Shown: piece by piece, positions 43,604 to 51,634 of the stretch
How the letters are laid out: every line of letters starts with the position of its first letter
How positions within the stretch are numbered: position 1 is the stretch's first letter
Source of the DNA: Minthousia sp045628125
Lineage (GTDB): Bacteria; Bacteroidota; Bacteroidia; Bacteroidales; Bacteroidaceae
Length of the DNA stretch: 60,355 nt
Direction of reading: 5' to 3'
NCBI GenBank assembly: GCA_045628125.1
Contig: JAZQPA010000182.1
Span: 1 to 60,355, forward strand
Program-made: the position numbers and the translations under genes
Notes under the pieces: generated by a model
The model's database searches: none
The model's input: the letters and a program-made list of their open reading frames with translations, nothing else
What the model was told of the DNA's origin: nothing

Positions 43604-43997
43604 CAAAAAAGCCCAACCTTCCACTAAATACATATAAGATCCAGATTTTCAGCTAAATATTTAGTGGAGGGTTTATTCCAGGGTTCCACTAACCTTCCAC
43701 TAACCCTCCACTAGGGTTCCACTACGAAGCAAGCGGCTATACACCGTCTTTGTTATAGGAAACAAAAAACGGGCAATATGCTAATGTCAACAAACAGTAA
43801 CAAAGAATCTTAATAAAACAGGAAGGTATACTGATCGCCAATATAACTTCAACGCAAAGAACAACCTGGATCATTTAGTGGAGGGTTAGTGGAACCTTAG
43901 TGGAAGGTTAGTGGAAGGTTGGAATAAACCCTCCACTAACTTATTATTCAGTAATACAATGATTTATGTTACGTTTAGTGGAGGGTTGGCTTTTTCT
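43604..43997. repeat. About 390-bp imperfect palindrome built of 11-bp TTAGTGGARGG units
   Basis: The outer arms at 43604-43628 and 43974-43997 are inverted copies of AAAAAGCC(C)AACCYTCCACTAAA. Inner arms at 43658-43724 and 43874-43942 are longer inverted copies, each made of several 11-bp units TTAGTGGARGG or its complement, and each with TTTATTCC in the same place. The centre, about 150 bp (43725-43873), is unique and has no open frame of note. The design is that of a MITE-like element, an iteron array, or a long hairpin RNA. No transposase is present. Confidence 0.8.
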
Positions 43998-44058
43998 CAT
44001 TTTTATGTTTTTGTAGTAGGAATGGCCTTCAATCCACTTAAGTGACAGATATATTCCA

Positions 44059-44136
44059 CACTTACGGAAAAGGTTGTGCTATTTAGGTGATGTGGCTGTT
44101 CCGTGGCTACGGAAAAAGTGTTCCGCGACTACGGAA
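44059..44136 (+). repeat. Cluster of TACGGAAAA elements, two forming hairpins
   Basis: CTTACGGAAAAGG near 44061, TTCCGTGGCTACGGAA at 44099-44114 (6-bp stem, 4-base loop) and TTCCGCGACTACGGAA at 44121-44136 (5-bp stem). The last two are 22 bp apart, again about two helical turns. The hairpin after GH84 also contains TTACGGAA. Confidence 0.65.
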
Positions 44137-44194
44137 AAACACTGTCACGGCAGTATGTGAAGTGCGTTTGCAATTGGGGGTGCATTAGAAATAA

Positions 44195-44237
44195 AAAGAA
44201 ACGGAGATGATTGATTTCCAATCATCTCCGTTTTTCT
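44195..44237. terminator. Bidirectional terminator downstream of tRNA-Lys
   Basis: A 14-bp stem (44200-44213 with 44219-44232, core CGGAGATGATTG) with a 5-base loop, A-rich on the left and T-rich on the right. It ends the minus-strand tRNA transcript 2 bases after the CCA end. Confidence 0.88.
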
Positions 44238-44238
44238 T

Positions 44239-44314
44239 TGGTGATCCGCTTGGGGCTCGAACCCAAGACCCCATCCTTAAAAGGGATGTGCTCTACCTGC
44301 TGAGCTAGCGGATC
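44239..44314 (-). tRNA. tRNA-Lys, anticodon TTT
   Basis: On the minus strand the 76-base sequence folds as a cloverleaf: acceptor GATCCGC/GCGGATC, D-stem GCTC/GAGC, anticodon stem CATCC/GGATG with loop CTTTTAA (anticodon TTT), and T-stem TTGGG/CCCAA with loop TTCGAGC. The discriminator A is followed by an encoded CCA. It should be a substrate of the mnmA product encoded in this window. Confidence 0.96.
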
Positions 44315-44351
44315 TACCTAAATAAGCAATCCTCTTTCGGAATTGCGGGTG

Positions 44352-44382
44352 CAAAGATACGGCAATTTTTCTGAATTGCAAA
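44352..44382 (-). promoter_or_regulatory. Promoter of tRNA-Lys
   Basis: On the minus strand TTTG (44379-44382), 19 bases, then TATCTTTG (44352-44359): a full consensus match 37 bases before the tRNA 5' end. Confidence 0.75.
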
Positions 44383-44397
44383 TATTTTAGCTAAAAA

Positions 44398-45504
44398 TTA
44401 CTCTTCGGAGACCTGATTCTCAGATTCTATAGGGGGAGAATGCCGCAGATTGTTGCGTTCGATGTACTGCCCGTAATAGGCTTTGAGCAAGGAGGTGAGT
44501 GGCAGGGCGATGATCAGGCCAATCATGCCCAGCAGGGCTCCCCAGATGGACAGCGACAGCAGAATGATGGCGGGATTCAGTCCCATTTCCTTTCCCATGA
44601 TGCGAGGAGTCAGGTACATATCCTGAATGCTCTGAACCACAGCAAATACGATTAATGCCTGAATCAGGATAATCCAGAAATTATCGCCAGTATCGGCAGC
44701 TTTCAGCAGGGCCAGCATGATGGTAGGAATTAATCCTACTGTCTGAAGGTAGGGCACAAGGTTCAGTAAACCAATAAACAGACCCAAACCGATGGCCAGC
44801 GGAAAGTTGATGATGGTGAATCCAGTGGCAAACAGAATGCCGACAATAAAGGCAATCAGTGCCTGGCCGCGGAAATAGCCCTGCATCTGGTCCTTGACAT
44901 TGTAGAAGATATCCAACACCCTGCGCTTATGCTGCATGGGGATGTATTTTACCCATCCCTTTGAAATCTTTTCATAATCTATCAGAATGAACACCAGGTA
45001 GAGTATGATGAAAATGATGGAGGTAAGTCCGTATATGAAATTGGCAGTTTCGCCAATGACTTTCATCACTCGGGGTACTACTTCCTGAACGATAGAGAAA
45101 TAATCGGCATTGGTGAGTTGCAGGCTGGCTATATATTCCTCTACATAGGTGCTGATGTCGCTGGGCAGAACACCGGTGCTGACCAGATGACTGATGTAGT
45201 TTGAGGCTACATCCTTCAGCTTGATGGTCTGGTCAACCAGTGGGGGGATAATCAAGGCAATGAAGGCACCCAAAATTAGGATGACTATCAATAAAGTGAC
45301 AATGACGCTTAGAACCCGGTTGTGCAATCTTACTCTGTCCTGGAAGAAATTGACTGCTGGGTTCAGCATGTAGGCCATCAGAAGTGCCACAAAGAATGGT
45401 AAAAGCACACTGCTGAGGTAATTGATCATTAGGATGGCAAAAGCTGCAAGACCAATGGTGATACAGCCGCGAATGAAAACGTCGAAAGTGATTTTCCTGC
45501 TCAT
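44398..45504 (-). CDS. AI-2E family transporter (UPF0118)
   Basis: A 368-residue membrane protein with seven to eight spans and the C-terminal family pattern (GLFIGLLNLVPYLQTVGLIPTI, then PRIMGKEMGLNPAIILLSL). The family includes TqsA and PerM; members move small molecules or sodium, and the AI-2 label is only by homology. The ATG at 45504 is chosen because a -7 box lies 17 bases upstream. Upstream codons to 45573 cross the promoter. The C-terminus is short and charged. Confidence 0.88.
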   Translation of the reverse strand: MSRKITFDVFIRGCITIGLAAFAILMINYLSSVLLPFFVALLMAYMLNPAVNFFQDRVRLHNRVLSVIVTLLIVILILGAFIALIIPPLVDQTIKLKDVASNYISHLVSTGVLPSDISTYVEEYIASLQLTNADYFSIVQEVVPRVMKVIGETANFIYGLTSIIFIILYLVFILIDYEKISKGWVKYIPMQHKRRVLDIFYNVKDQMQGYFRGQALIAFIVGILFATGFTIINFPLAIGLGLFIGLLNLVPYLQTVGLIPTIMLALLKAADTGDNFWIILIQALIVFAVVQSIQDMYLTPRIMGKEMGLNPAIILLSLSIWGALLGMIGLIIALPLTSLLKAYYGQYIERNNLRHSPPIESENQVSEE

Positions 45505-45520
45505 AATATAGTTTTGCAGA

Positions 45521-45528
45521 CAAAGATA
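45521..45528 (-). promoter_or_regulatory. -7 box for the AI-2E family transporter
   Basis: The minus strand reads TATCTTTG, 16 bases before the start at 45504. Confidence 0.5.
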
Positions 45529-45622
45529 CAGATATTTTTCGAAAGTTGCCTTTATCGCCTTAGAAATTGACAAAACACGTTAAATTTAAGTATGTTTTAG
45601 CGTGTGACATGTTTTTTATGCC

Positions 45623-45630
45623 TACATTTG
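45623..45630 (+). promoter_or_regulatory. -7 box for rsmI
   Basis: TACATTTG, 20 bases before the ATG at 45651. Confidence 0.5.
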
Positions 45631-45650
45631 CCTATTAATGTGAAAAAGGT

Positions 45651-46379
45651 ATGGGAAAGTTGTATGTGGTACCTACCCCTGTAGGTAATTTGGAGGACAT
45701 GACATTTCGGGCTATCCGGGTGTTGAAGGAGGCTGATTTGATTCTGGCCGAGGATACCCGTACCTCGGGCATACTGCTGAAACATTTCGAAATTAAAAAT
45801 TCCTTGCTCTCTCATCATAAGTTTAATGAACATCAGACGGTAGAGCGGATGGTGGAGCGAATCAAGGGAGGTGAGACGGTGGCGTTAATCTCTGATGCGG
45901 GTACTCCTGCCATTTCCGATCCGGGTTTCCTGATGGTGCGTGAATGTGTCAGAAATGGTATAGAAGTACAATGTTTACCTGGAGCTACCGCATTTGTCCC
46001 TGCACTTGTCTCATCCGGCTTGCCAGACGAGCGGTTCTGTTTTGAGGGTTTCCTCCCTCAGAAGAAAGGCCGCCAGTCACGCTTGCAGGCTTTGGTGGAT
46101 GAAACCCGTACCATGATTTTCTATGAATCTCCATACCGGTTGCTGAAAACACTGACTCAGTTTAGGGAATTCTTTGGGGCAGACCGTCAGGTTTCCGTAT
46201 GCAGGGAAATATCAAAGGTGCATGAGGAAAGTGTGCGAGGCTCGTTGGAGGAAGTGATAAAGCATTTTACGGAAACGGAGCCTAAAGGCGAGATTGTAGT
46301 GGTTCTGGCAGGAAAAGAGGAAGTGAAAAATAAAGAAAAGAAAAATAAATATAGAGAACTAATAACTGAAGACGAATAA
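45651..46379 (+). CDS. rsmI: 16S rRNA (cytidine1402-2'-O)-methyltransferase
   Basis: A 242-residue SAM-dependent TP-methylase: GKLYVVPTPVGNLEDMTFRA-type start, AEDTRTSGILLKHF near 35, ISDAGTPAISDPGF near 82, and FYESPYRLLKTL near 160. It methylates the ribose of C1402 in the decoding centre. The C-terminal tail is lysine-rich (KNKEKKNKYRE), longer than the core domain needs. It is followed 18 bases on by the coiled-coil lipoprotein, so they may be co-transcribed. Confidence 0.94.
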   Translation: MGKLYVVPTPVGNLEDMTFRAIRVLKEADLILAEDTRTSGILLKHFEIKNSLLSHHKFNEHQTVERMVERIKGGETVALISDAGTPAISDPGFLMVRECVRNGIEVQCLPGATAFVPALVSSGLPDERFCFEGFLPQKKGRQSRLQALVDETRTMIFYESPYRLLKTLTQFREFFGADRQVSVCREISKVHEESVRGSLEEVIKHFTETEPKGEIVVVLAGKEEVKNKEKKNKYRELITEDE

Positions 46380-46397
46380 TTTAAAATTGAATTAAGA

Positions 46398-47258
46398 ATG
46401 AAAAAGATTACATGGTTTATGGCTATCTGTCTGGCTGCAGTGATGGTTTCTTGTGGTAACTCATCCAAAGAGGCAGAGGCTCAGGTAAATAGAGAACGTG
46501 ACTCACTGATGCAGGCTATCAGCCAGCGTGATGCTGAGCTGGACGAGATGATGGGCATGGTTAATGAGATTAACGAGGGCTTCCGTCAGATCAACGATGC
46601 TCAGGGCCGCGTGGTTGCAGAGCAGGCAAACGGTGAGGGTCAGAATATGCGTACCCAGATTCAGGAGAATCTCCAGTTCATTCAGCAGACCATGCAGCAG
46701 AACCGTGATCAGATTGCCAAACTGAAGGCAAACCTGCAGAAGAGTTCCCTGGCTTCATCAAAGCTGAAGGAGACCATTGAGCAGCTGACAGCACAGCTGG
46801 AGGAGAAAGACCATCAGTTGGAGGCTTTGCGCATGGAACTGGAGAACAAGAACATCCAGATTGACGAGCAGAACAAGACCATCGAGGATCTGAACGTGAA
46901 CGTGGCTAACCTGAATGCCCAGAACGAGGAGAAGTCAAAGCAGGTGGCAGCTCAGGACAAGGCGCTGAACACCGCATGGTTTGTATTCGGTACCAAGAGC
47001 GAGCTGAAGGAGCAGAAAATCCTGGAGAAGGGTGATGTGCTCAAGAGCGGCAATTTCAACAAGGATTATTTTACCCAGATTGATATCCGTACCCAGAAGG
47101 AGATCAAGCTGTTCTCAAAGAATGCAACCATCTTGACCAATCATCCTCAGGGCTCATACTCTTTGGAGAAGGACGCTAAGGGTCAGTATGTACTGAAGAT
47201 CAACAATCCTAATGTGTTCTGGAGTGTAAGCCGTTATCTGGTTATTCAGGTAAAATAA
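46398..47258 (+). CDS. Coiled-coil lipoprotein of unknown function
   Basis: A 286-residue lipoprotein (MKKITWFMAICLAAVMVSC). The middle, residues about 30-185, is a long Gln/Glu/Leu-rich coiled coil with heptads (LQKSSLASSKLKETIEQLTAQL). The C-terminal 100 residues form a globular part starting WFVFGTKSELKEQKILEKGD and rich in beta strands. The layout suggests an anchored rod reaching into the periplasm. Similar proteins occur widely in Bacteroidales as hypothetical proteins; no family name is certain. It lies between rsmI and fucI. Confidence 0.8.
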   Translation: MKKITWFMAICLAAVMVSCGNSSKEAEAQVNRERDSLMQAISQRDAELDEMMGMVNEINEGFRQINDAQGRVVAEQANGEGQNMRTQIQENLQFIQQTMQQNRDQIAKLKANLQKSSLASSKLKETIEQLTAQLEEKDHQLEALRMELENKNIQIDEQNKTIEDLNVNVANLNAQNEEKSKQVAAQDKALNTAWFVFGTKSELKEQKILEKGDVLKSGNFNKDYFTQIDIRTQKEIKLFSKNATILTNHPQGSYSLEKDAKGQYVLKINNPNVFWSVSRYLVIQVK

Positions 47259-47300
47259 AAAACACAGAAAAATATACCAACTATAAATCTAATAACCACT

Positions 47301-49121
47301 ATGAAGAAGTATCCTAAAATTGGAATTCGTCCTACAATCGATGGACGTCAGGGCGGTGTCCGGGAGTGTCTGGAAGAAAAGACCATGAACCTGGCTAAGG
47401 CTGTGGCAGAACTGATTTCCGGTAACCTGAGAAATGGAGATGGCTCTCCGGTAGAATGCGTGATTGCTGACAGTACTATCGGACGTGTTGCTGAGGCTGC
47501 CGATTGTGCGGAGAAGTTTGAGCGTGAGGGAGTAGGTGCAACCATTACGGTTACCAGTTGCTGGTGCTATGGCTCGGAAACCATGGATATGAACCCTAAT
47601 TACCCTAAGGCTGTTTGGGGATTCAATGGTACAGAGCGTCCGGGTGCAGTGTATCTGGCTGCTGTTCTGGCTGCTCATGCACAGAAGGGATTGCCTGCTT
47701 TCGGTATTTATGGTCATGATGTTCAGGACTTGAATGATAATACCATACCTGCTGATGTGGCAGAAAAAATTCTGCGTTGGGCCCGTGCTGCTCAGGCTGT
47801 TGCCACTATGCGTGGAAAGAGCTATTTGAGCTTGGGCAACACCTGTATGGGTATTGCTGGTTCCATCGTGGATGCTGACTTCCTGCAGAAATACCTGGGA
47901 ATGCGTACCGAATATGTGGAACTGGTAGAAATCCTGCGTCGTGTGGACTTCGGTATTTATGATCATGAGGAGTTTGAGAAGGCCATGCAGTGGGTTGAAA
48001 CTTACTGTAAGACCAATGAAGGTCATGACTACAATGAGGACCGACCATTGTTCCCTGGCACTCCAATGACCACTTTCAATGGTAAGGGCAAAGGAAAGAA
48101 CCGCGAAGAGAAAGATGCTGATTGGGAATTCACTGTCAAGAATATGATGATTATCCGTGACTTGATGGAAGGTAATCCCCGATTGCTGGAAATGGGATAC
48201 AAGGAAGAGGCAAAGGGACACAATGCCATCTGCGGTGGCGTTCAAGGCCAGCGTCAGTGGACAGATTATAAGCCAAACTTTGATTTCCCAGAGTCTCTGA
48301 TGTGTTCTTCATACGATTGGAATGGTGTTCGTGAAGCTAAGGTTCTGGCTACTGAGAATGATTTCCTGAATGGCATCTCTATGCTTTTCGGTCATTTGCT
48401 GACCAATCGTGGTGTGATGTTCAGCGACGTCCGTACTTATTGGAGTCCTGAAGCTGTGAAGCGTGTGACCGGTTGGACTGCTGAGGGTGGTGCTGCAAAC
48501 GGTTTCATTCACTTGATCAATTCCGGTGCTACCACATTGGACGCAACCGGTGCGATGACCGATGCTGAGGGTAATCCAACCATGAAGACCCCTTGGGAAA
48601 TGACCGATGCTGATGCTGAGGCTTGCCTGAAGGCTACTCAGTGGATGCCGGCTGACCGTGATTATTTCCGCGGTGGAGGCTATTCTTCTCATTTCCTGAC
48701 TAAGGGCGGAATGCCGCTGACCATGATGCGTTTGAACATGGTGGCAGGTTTGGGACCTGTACTTCAGATTGCTGAAGGTTGGAGTGTGGATTTGCCTGCC
48801 GATGTTCACAACACATTGGATAAACGAACAGATCCAACCTGGCCAACCACATGGTTCGCTCCTCGTCTGGATCCGTCAAAGGATGCTTTCAAGGATGTAT
48901 ATAGCGTAATGAACAATTGGGGTGCCAATCATGGTGCTATTGCCTATGGTCATATCGGAAAGGATCTGATTACATTGGCTTCCATGTTGCGTATTCCTGT
49001 TTGTATGCATAATGTGGCTGATGCTGACATTTTCCGCCCTGCAGCATGGAATGCTTTTGGAATGGATAAGGAAGGTGCAGATTTCCGTGCTTGTGCAAAC
49101 TTCGGTCCTATCTATAAATAA
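47301..49121 (+). CDS. fucI: L-fucose isomerase
   Basis: A 606-residue enzyme matching FucI over its length (Escherichia coli enzyme about 591). Blocks: PKIGIRPTIDGRQGGVRE at the start, TVTSCWCYGSETMDM near 80, WGFNGTERPGAVYLAA near 108, ATENDFLNGISMLFGHLLTNR near 350 (metal-binding Glu/Asp region), and GGGYSSHFLTKGGMPLTMMRLN near 455. It converts L-fucose to L-fuculose with Mn2+, and also accepts D-arabinose. It is followed 9 bases later by fucP. Confidence 0.96.
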   Translation: MKKYPKIGIRPTIDGRQGGVRECLEEKTMNLAKAVAELISGNLRNGDGSPVECVIADSTIGRVAEAADCAEKFEREGVGATITVTSCWCYGSETMDMNPNYPKAVWGFNGTERPGAVYLAAVLAAHAQKGLPAFGIYGHDVQDLNDNTIPADVAEKILRWARAAQAVATMRGKSYLSLGNTCMGIAGSIVDADFLQKYLGMRTEYVELVEILRRVDFGIYDHEEFEKAMQWVETYCKTNEGHDYNEDRPLFPGTPMTTFNGKGKGKNREEKDADWEFTVKNMMIIRDLMEGNPRLLEMGYKEEAKGHNAICGGVQGQRQWTDYKPNFDFPESLMCSSYDWNGVREAKVLATENDFLNGISMLFGHLLTNRGVMFSDVRTYWSPEAVKRVTGWTAEGGAANGFIHLINSGATTLDATGAMTDAEGNPTMKTPWEMTDADAEACLKATQWMPADRDYFRGGGYSSHFLTKGGMPLTMMRLNMVAGLGPVLQIAEGWSVDLPADVHNTLDKRTDPTWPTTWFAPRLDPSKDAFKDVYSVMNNWGANHGAIAYGHIGKDLITLASMLRIPVCMHNVADADIFRPAAWNAFGMDKEGADFRACANFGPIYK

Positions 49122-49130
49122 TCCGTCCCT

Positions 49131-50450
49131 ATGGCAGAAAACATAAAGAAAGATAGTCTCATCTCATCCAATGGGGTGAGCTATCTTATTCCTTTTATAT
49201 TGATCACTTCATGTTTTGCGTTGTGGGGTTTTGCCAATGACATCACCAATCCGATGGTGAAGGCGTTCAGTAAGATTTTCCGCATGAGTGTGACCGACGG
49301 AACCCTGGTGCAGGTGGCATTCTATGGCGGTTATTTTGCCATGGCCTTCCCTGCTGCCATGTTTATCCGCAAATATAGTTATAAGGCGGGCGTACTGTGC
49401 GGTTTGGGACTATATGCCGTTGGAGCGTTCCTGTTTTATCCGGCAGCCCTGATAGGCTCGTACTATCCGTTCCTGGTGGCTTACTTCATCCTGACTTGCG
49501 GATTGTCGTTCCTGGAAACCAGCTGTAACCCTTATATCCTGTCCATGGGCAGCGAGGCTACGGCTACCCGACGACTGAATATGGCCCAGTGCTTTAATCC
49601 TCTCGGGTCGCTGTGCGGTATGTTTGTGGCGATGAACTTTATTCAGAACAAGTTGAATCCAATGGATACGGCAGAGCGTGCTTTGTTGAGCGAAGAGGAA
49701 TTCATGGCAGTGAAAGACAGCGATTTGCAGGTGTTGATCAATCCTTATCTCATTATTGGTGTGGTGATTGCTGCGATGTTCTTCGTAATTCTGTTCATGA
49801 ACATGCCTAAGAATAACGATACTGCCGGACGACTGGCATTTGGCGATTCTTTACGCAGAATCCTGGGACTGAAGCATTATCGTGAGGGTGTGCTGGCTCA
49901 GTTCTTCTATGTGGGTGTGCAGATTATGTGTTGGACATTCATTATCCAGTACGGCACACGCGTATTTGTGGCAGAAGGTATGGCAGAGCAGGAGGCTGAG
50001 GTGCTCTCGCAATCGTATAACATTGCAGCGATGGTGCTGTTTATCTGTTCCCGTTTTGTGACTACCTATCTGATGAAGTATTTCAATGCGGGAAAGATGC
50101 TGATGATATTTGCCATCGCTGGTGTTGTATTCACATTGGGCGTTATCGGATTCCAGAACAGATTGGGATTGTATTGTCTGGTGGCAGTGAGCGGTTGCAT
50201 GAGCCTGATGTTCCCTACCATCTACGGTATTGCTCTGGACGGACTGGGCGATGATGCCAAGTTGGGTTCTGCCGGCCTGATTATGGCAATCTTGGGCGGT
50301 TCGGTATTGCCTCCTGTTCAGGCGGCGATTATTGACCAGCACGAACTGTTCGGCATGCCTGCCGAGAACGTATCGTTTGTGCTGCCACTGATTTGTTTTA
50401 TCGTGGTGATGATTTATGGAAACCGGTCATATAACCGGTCGATGCAGTAA
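49131..50450 (+). CDS. fucP: L-fucose:H+ symporter
   Basis: A 439-residue MFS permease with 12 spans. The family-specific acidic residues are visible: Asp in WGFANDITNP (first helix) and Glu in LSFLETSCNPYI (fourth helix), which correspond to the proton and sugar-binding pair in E. coli FucP. It imports L-fucose for the isomerase. Closed by an intrinsic terminator. Fuculokinase, aldolase and the fucose repressor are not in this window. Confidence 0.94.
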   Translation: MAENIKKDSLISSNGVSYLIPFILITSCFALWGFANDITNPMVKAFSKIFRMSVTDGTLVQVAFYGGYFAMAFPAAMFIRKYSYKAGVLCGLGLYAVGAFLFYPAALIGSYYPFLVAYFILTCGLSFLETSCNPYILSMGSEATATRRLNMAQCFNPLGSLCGMFVAMNFIQNKLNPMDTAERALLSEEEFMAVKDSDLQVLINPYLIIGVVIAAMFFVILFMNMPKNNDTAGRLAFGDSLRRILGLKHYREGVLAQFFYVGVQIMCWTFIIQYGTRVFVAEGMAEQEAEVLSQSYNIAAMVLFICSRFVTTYLMKYFNAGKMLMIFAIAGVVFTLGVIGFQNRLGLYCLVAVSGCMSLMFPTIYGIALDGLGDDAKLGSAGLIMAILGGSVLPPVQAAIIDQHELFGMPAENVSFVLPLICFIVVMIYGNRSYNRSMQ

Positions 50451-50451
50451 T

Positions 50452-50486
50452 AAAAAAAGCCTGAGCAAACGCTCAGGCTTTTTTGT
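50452..50486. terminator. Intrinsic terminator of fucIP, bidirectional
   Basis: A 10-bp stem (50457-50466 with 50471-50480, core AGCCTGAGC), AAAC loop, A-run before and T-run after. It also serves pheS on the minus strand. Confidence 0.92.
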
Positions 50487-50494
50487 TATTTTAT

Positions 50495-51514
50495 TTAATT
50501 TGCAGATTCAAATTCTTTCAGGAATCGGGTGTCGTTCTCTGAGAACATACGCAAATCCTTCACCTGGTATTTCAGGTTGGTGATACGCTCGATACCCATA
50601 CCTAATGCCCAACCGCTGTATTCCTTGCTGTTGATGCCGTTCAGCTCCAGAACGTTAGGGTCAACCATACCGCAACCTAAAATTTCTACCCAACCGGTAC
50701 CCTTGCAGAAAGAACAACCCTTACCGCCACACAGATGGCAGCTGATATCCATCTCGGCACTTGGCTCGGTAAATGGGAAATAACTTGGACGCAGGCGAAT
50801 CTTGGTGTCCTCGCCGAACATCTGCTGTGCAAATCCCAATAGTGCCTGCTTCAGATCGGTGAAGCTGACATTCTTATCTACGTACAGAGCCTCTACCTGA
50901 TGGAAGAAACAGTGAGCACGTGCACTGATCGCCTCGTTACGGTACACACGTCCTGGGCAGATTACACGGATAGGTGGCTGAGTGTGCTCCATGACGCGAG
51001 CCTGAACAGAAGATGTATGTGTACGCAGAATGATGTCAGGATGACTTTCAACAAAGAAAGTGTCCTGCATGTCGCGGGCTGGGTGATCCTCAGCGAAATT
51101 CATGGCAGAGAATACATGCCAGTCGTCCTCCACTTCAGGGCCATCAGCCAGAGTGAATCCCATGCGTGCAAAAATATCAATGATTTCATTCTTGACAATG
51201 GTCAGTGGGTGACGGGTACCCAAAGCTACAGGATATGCTGTACGGGTCAGATCCAGGTCTGCACAACCGTTGTCGCTGGTCTCAAATGCCTCCTTTAACT
51301 CATTGATGCGGTCCTGAACCTTTGTCTTCAGCTCATTCATCTTCATACCAACTTCCTTCTTCATCTCGGCAGGAACCTGGCGGAAATCGTTCATCAAAGA
51401 GGGAATCAAACCTTTCTTGCTTAAATACTTGATGCGAAGAGACTCTAATTGCTCAGCATTTTCAGCCTTCAGTGTCTCAACTTCGGCAAGCAGCTGTTGA
51501 ATTTTATCAATCAT
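50495..51514 (-). CDS. pheS: Phenylalanyl-tRNA synthetase alpha subunit
   Basis: A 339-residue class II synthetase subunit. The N-terminal coiled coil (about 1-85) binds tRNA; the catalytic core has HPLTIVKNEI near 102, FAEDHPARDMQDTFF near 148 (motif 1/2 region), GRVYRNEAISARAHCFFHQVE near 190, FPFTEPSAEMDI near 248, and GWALGMGIERI near 305 (motif 3). It charges tRNA-Phe together with PheT, encoded elsewhere. Two CxxC pairs (CHLCGGKGCSFC) near 260 are normal for many PheS. Confidence 0.96.
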   Translation of the reverse strand: MIDKIQQLLAEVETLKAENAEQLESLRIKYLSKKGLIPSLMNDFRQVPAEMKKEVGMKMNELKTKVQDRINELKEAFETSDNGCADLDLTRTAYPVALGTRHPLTIVKNEIIDIFARMGFTLADGPEVEDDWHVFSAMNFAEDHPARDMQDTFFVESHPDIILRTHTSSVQARVMEHTQPPIRVICPGRVYRNEAISARAHCFFHQVEALYVDKNVSFTDLKQALLGFAQQMFGEDTKIRLRPSYFPFTEPSAEMDISCHLCGGKGCSFCKGTGWVEILGCGMVDPNVLELNGINSKEYSGWALGMGIERITNLKYQVKDLRMFSENDTRFLKEFESAN

Positions 51515-51551
51515 ATTTTGAGGTTTACTTGTTACATTTAAAATTTCTGCG

Positions 51552-51559
51552 CAAAGTTA
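51552..51559 (-). promoter_or_regulatory. -7 box for pheS
   Basis: The minus strand reads TAACTTTG, 37 bases before the pheS start. Confidence 0.55.
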
Positions 51560-51602
51560 AACAATTAATTGCAATTATGGCTTAAATTAGGAAATAAAGA
51601 TG

Positions 51603-51610
51603 TATTTTTG
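51603..51610 (+). promoter_or_regulatory. -7 box for the DUF4348 lipoprotein operon
   Basis: TATTTTTG, 24 bases before the ATG at 51635. It is presumably the promoter for lipoprotein, murB and MBL hydrolase. Confidence 0.5.
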
Positions 51611-51634
51611 CAACACTTTTCAAGTTAGTTTGTG

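Noticed and set aside
43481..43997. Possible CRISPR array
   Set aside because: The repeats are 11 or 23 bp with repeat-like spacers and inverted copies. There are no 25-40 bp repeats with unique spacers and no cas genes.
44239..44314. tRNA 3'-end duplication marking an integrated island
   Set aside because: No second copy of the T-arm or acceptor sequence was seen in the adjacent repeat region, so no att pair can be shown.
47289..48245. A 318-codon frame antisense to fucI
   Set aside because: It has no start signals or recognisable domain, and fucI is an unmistakable gene over the same bases.
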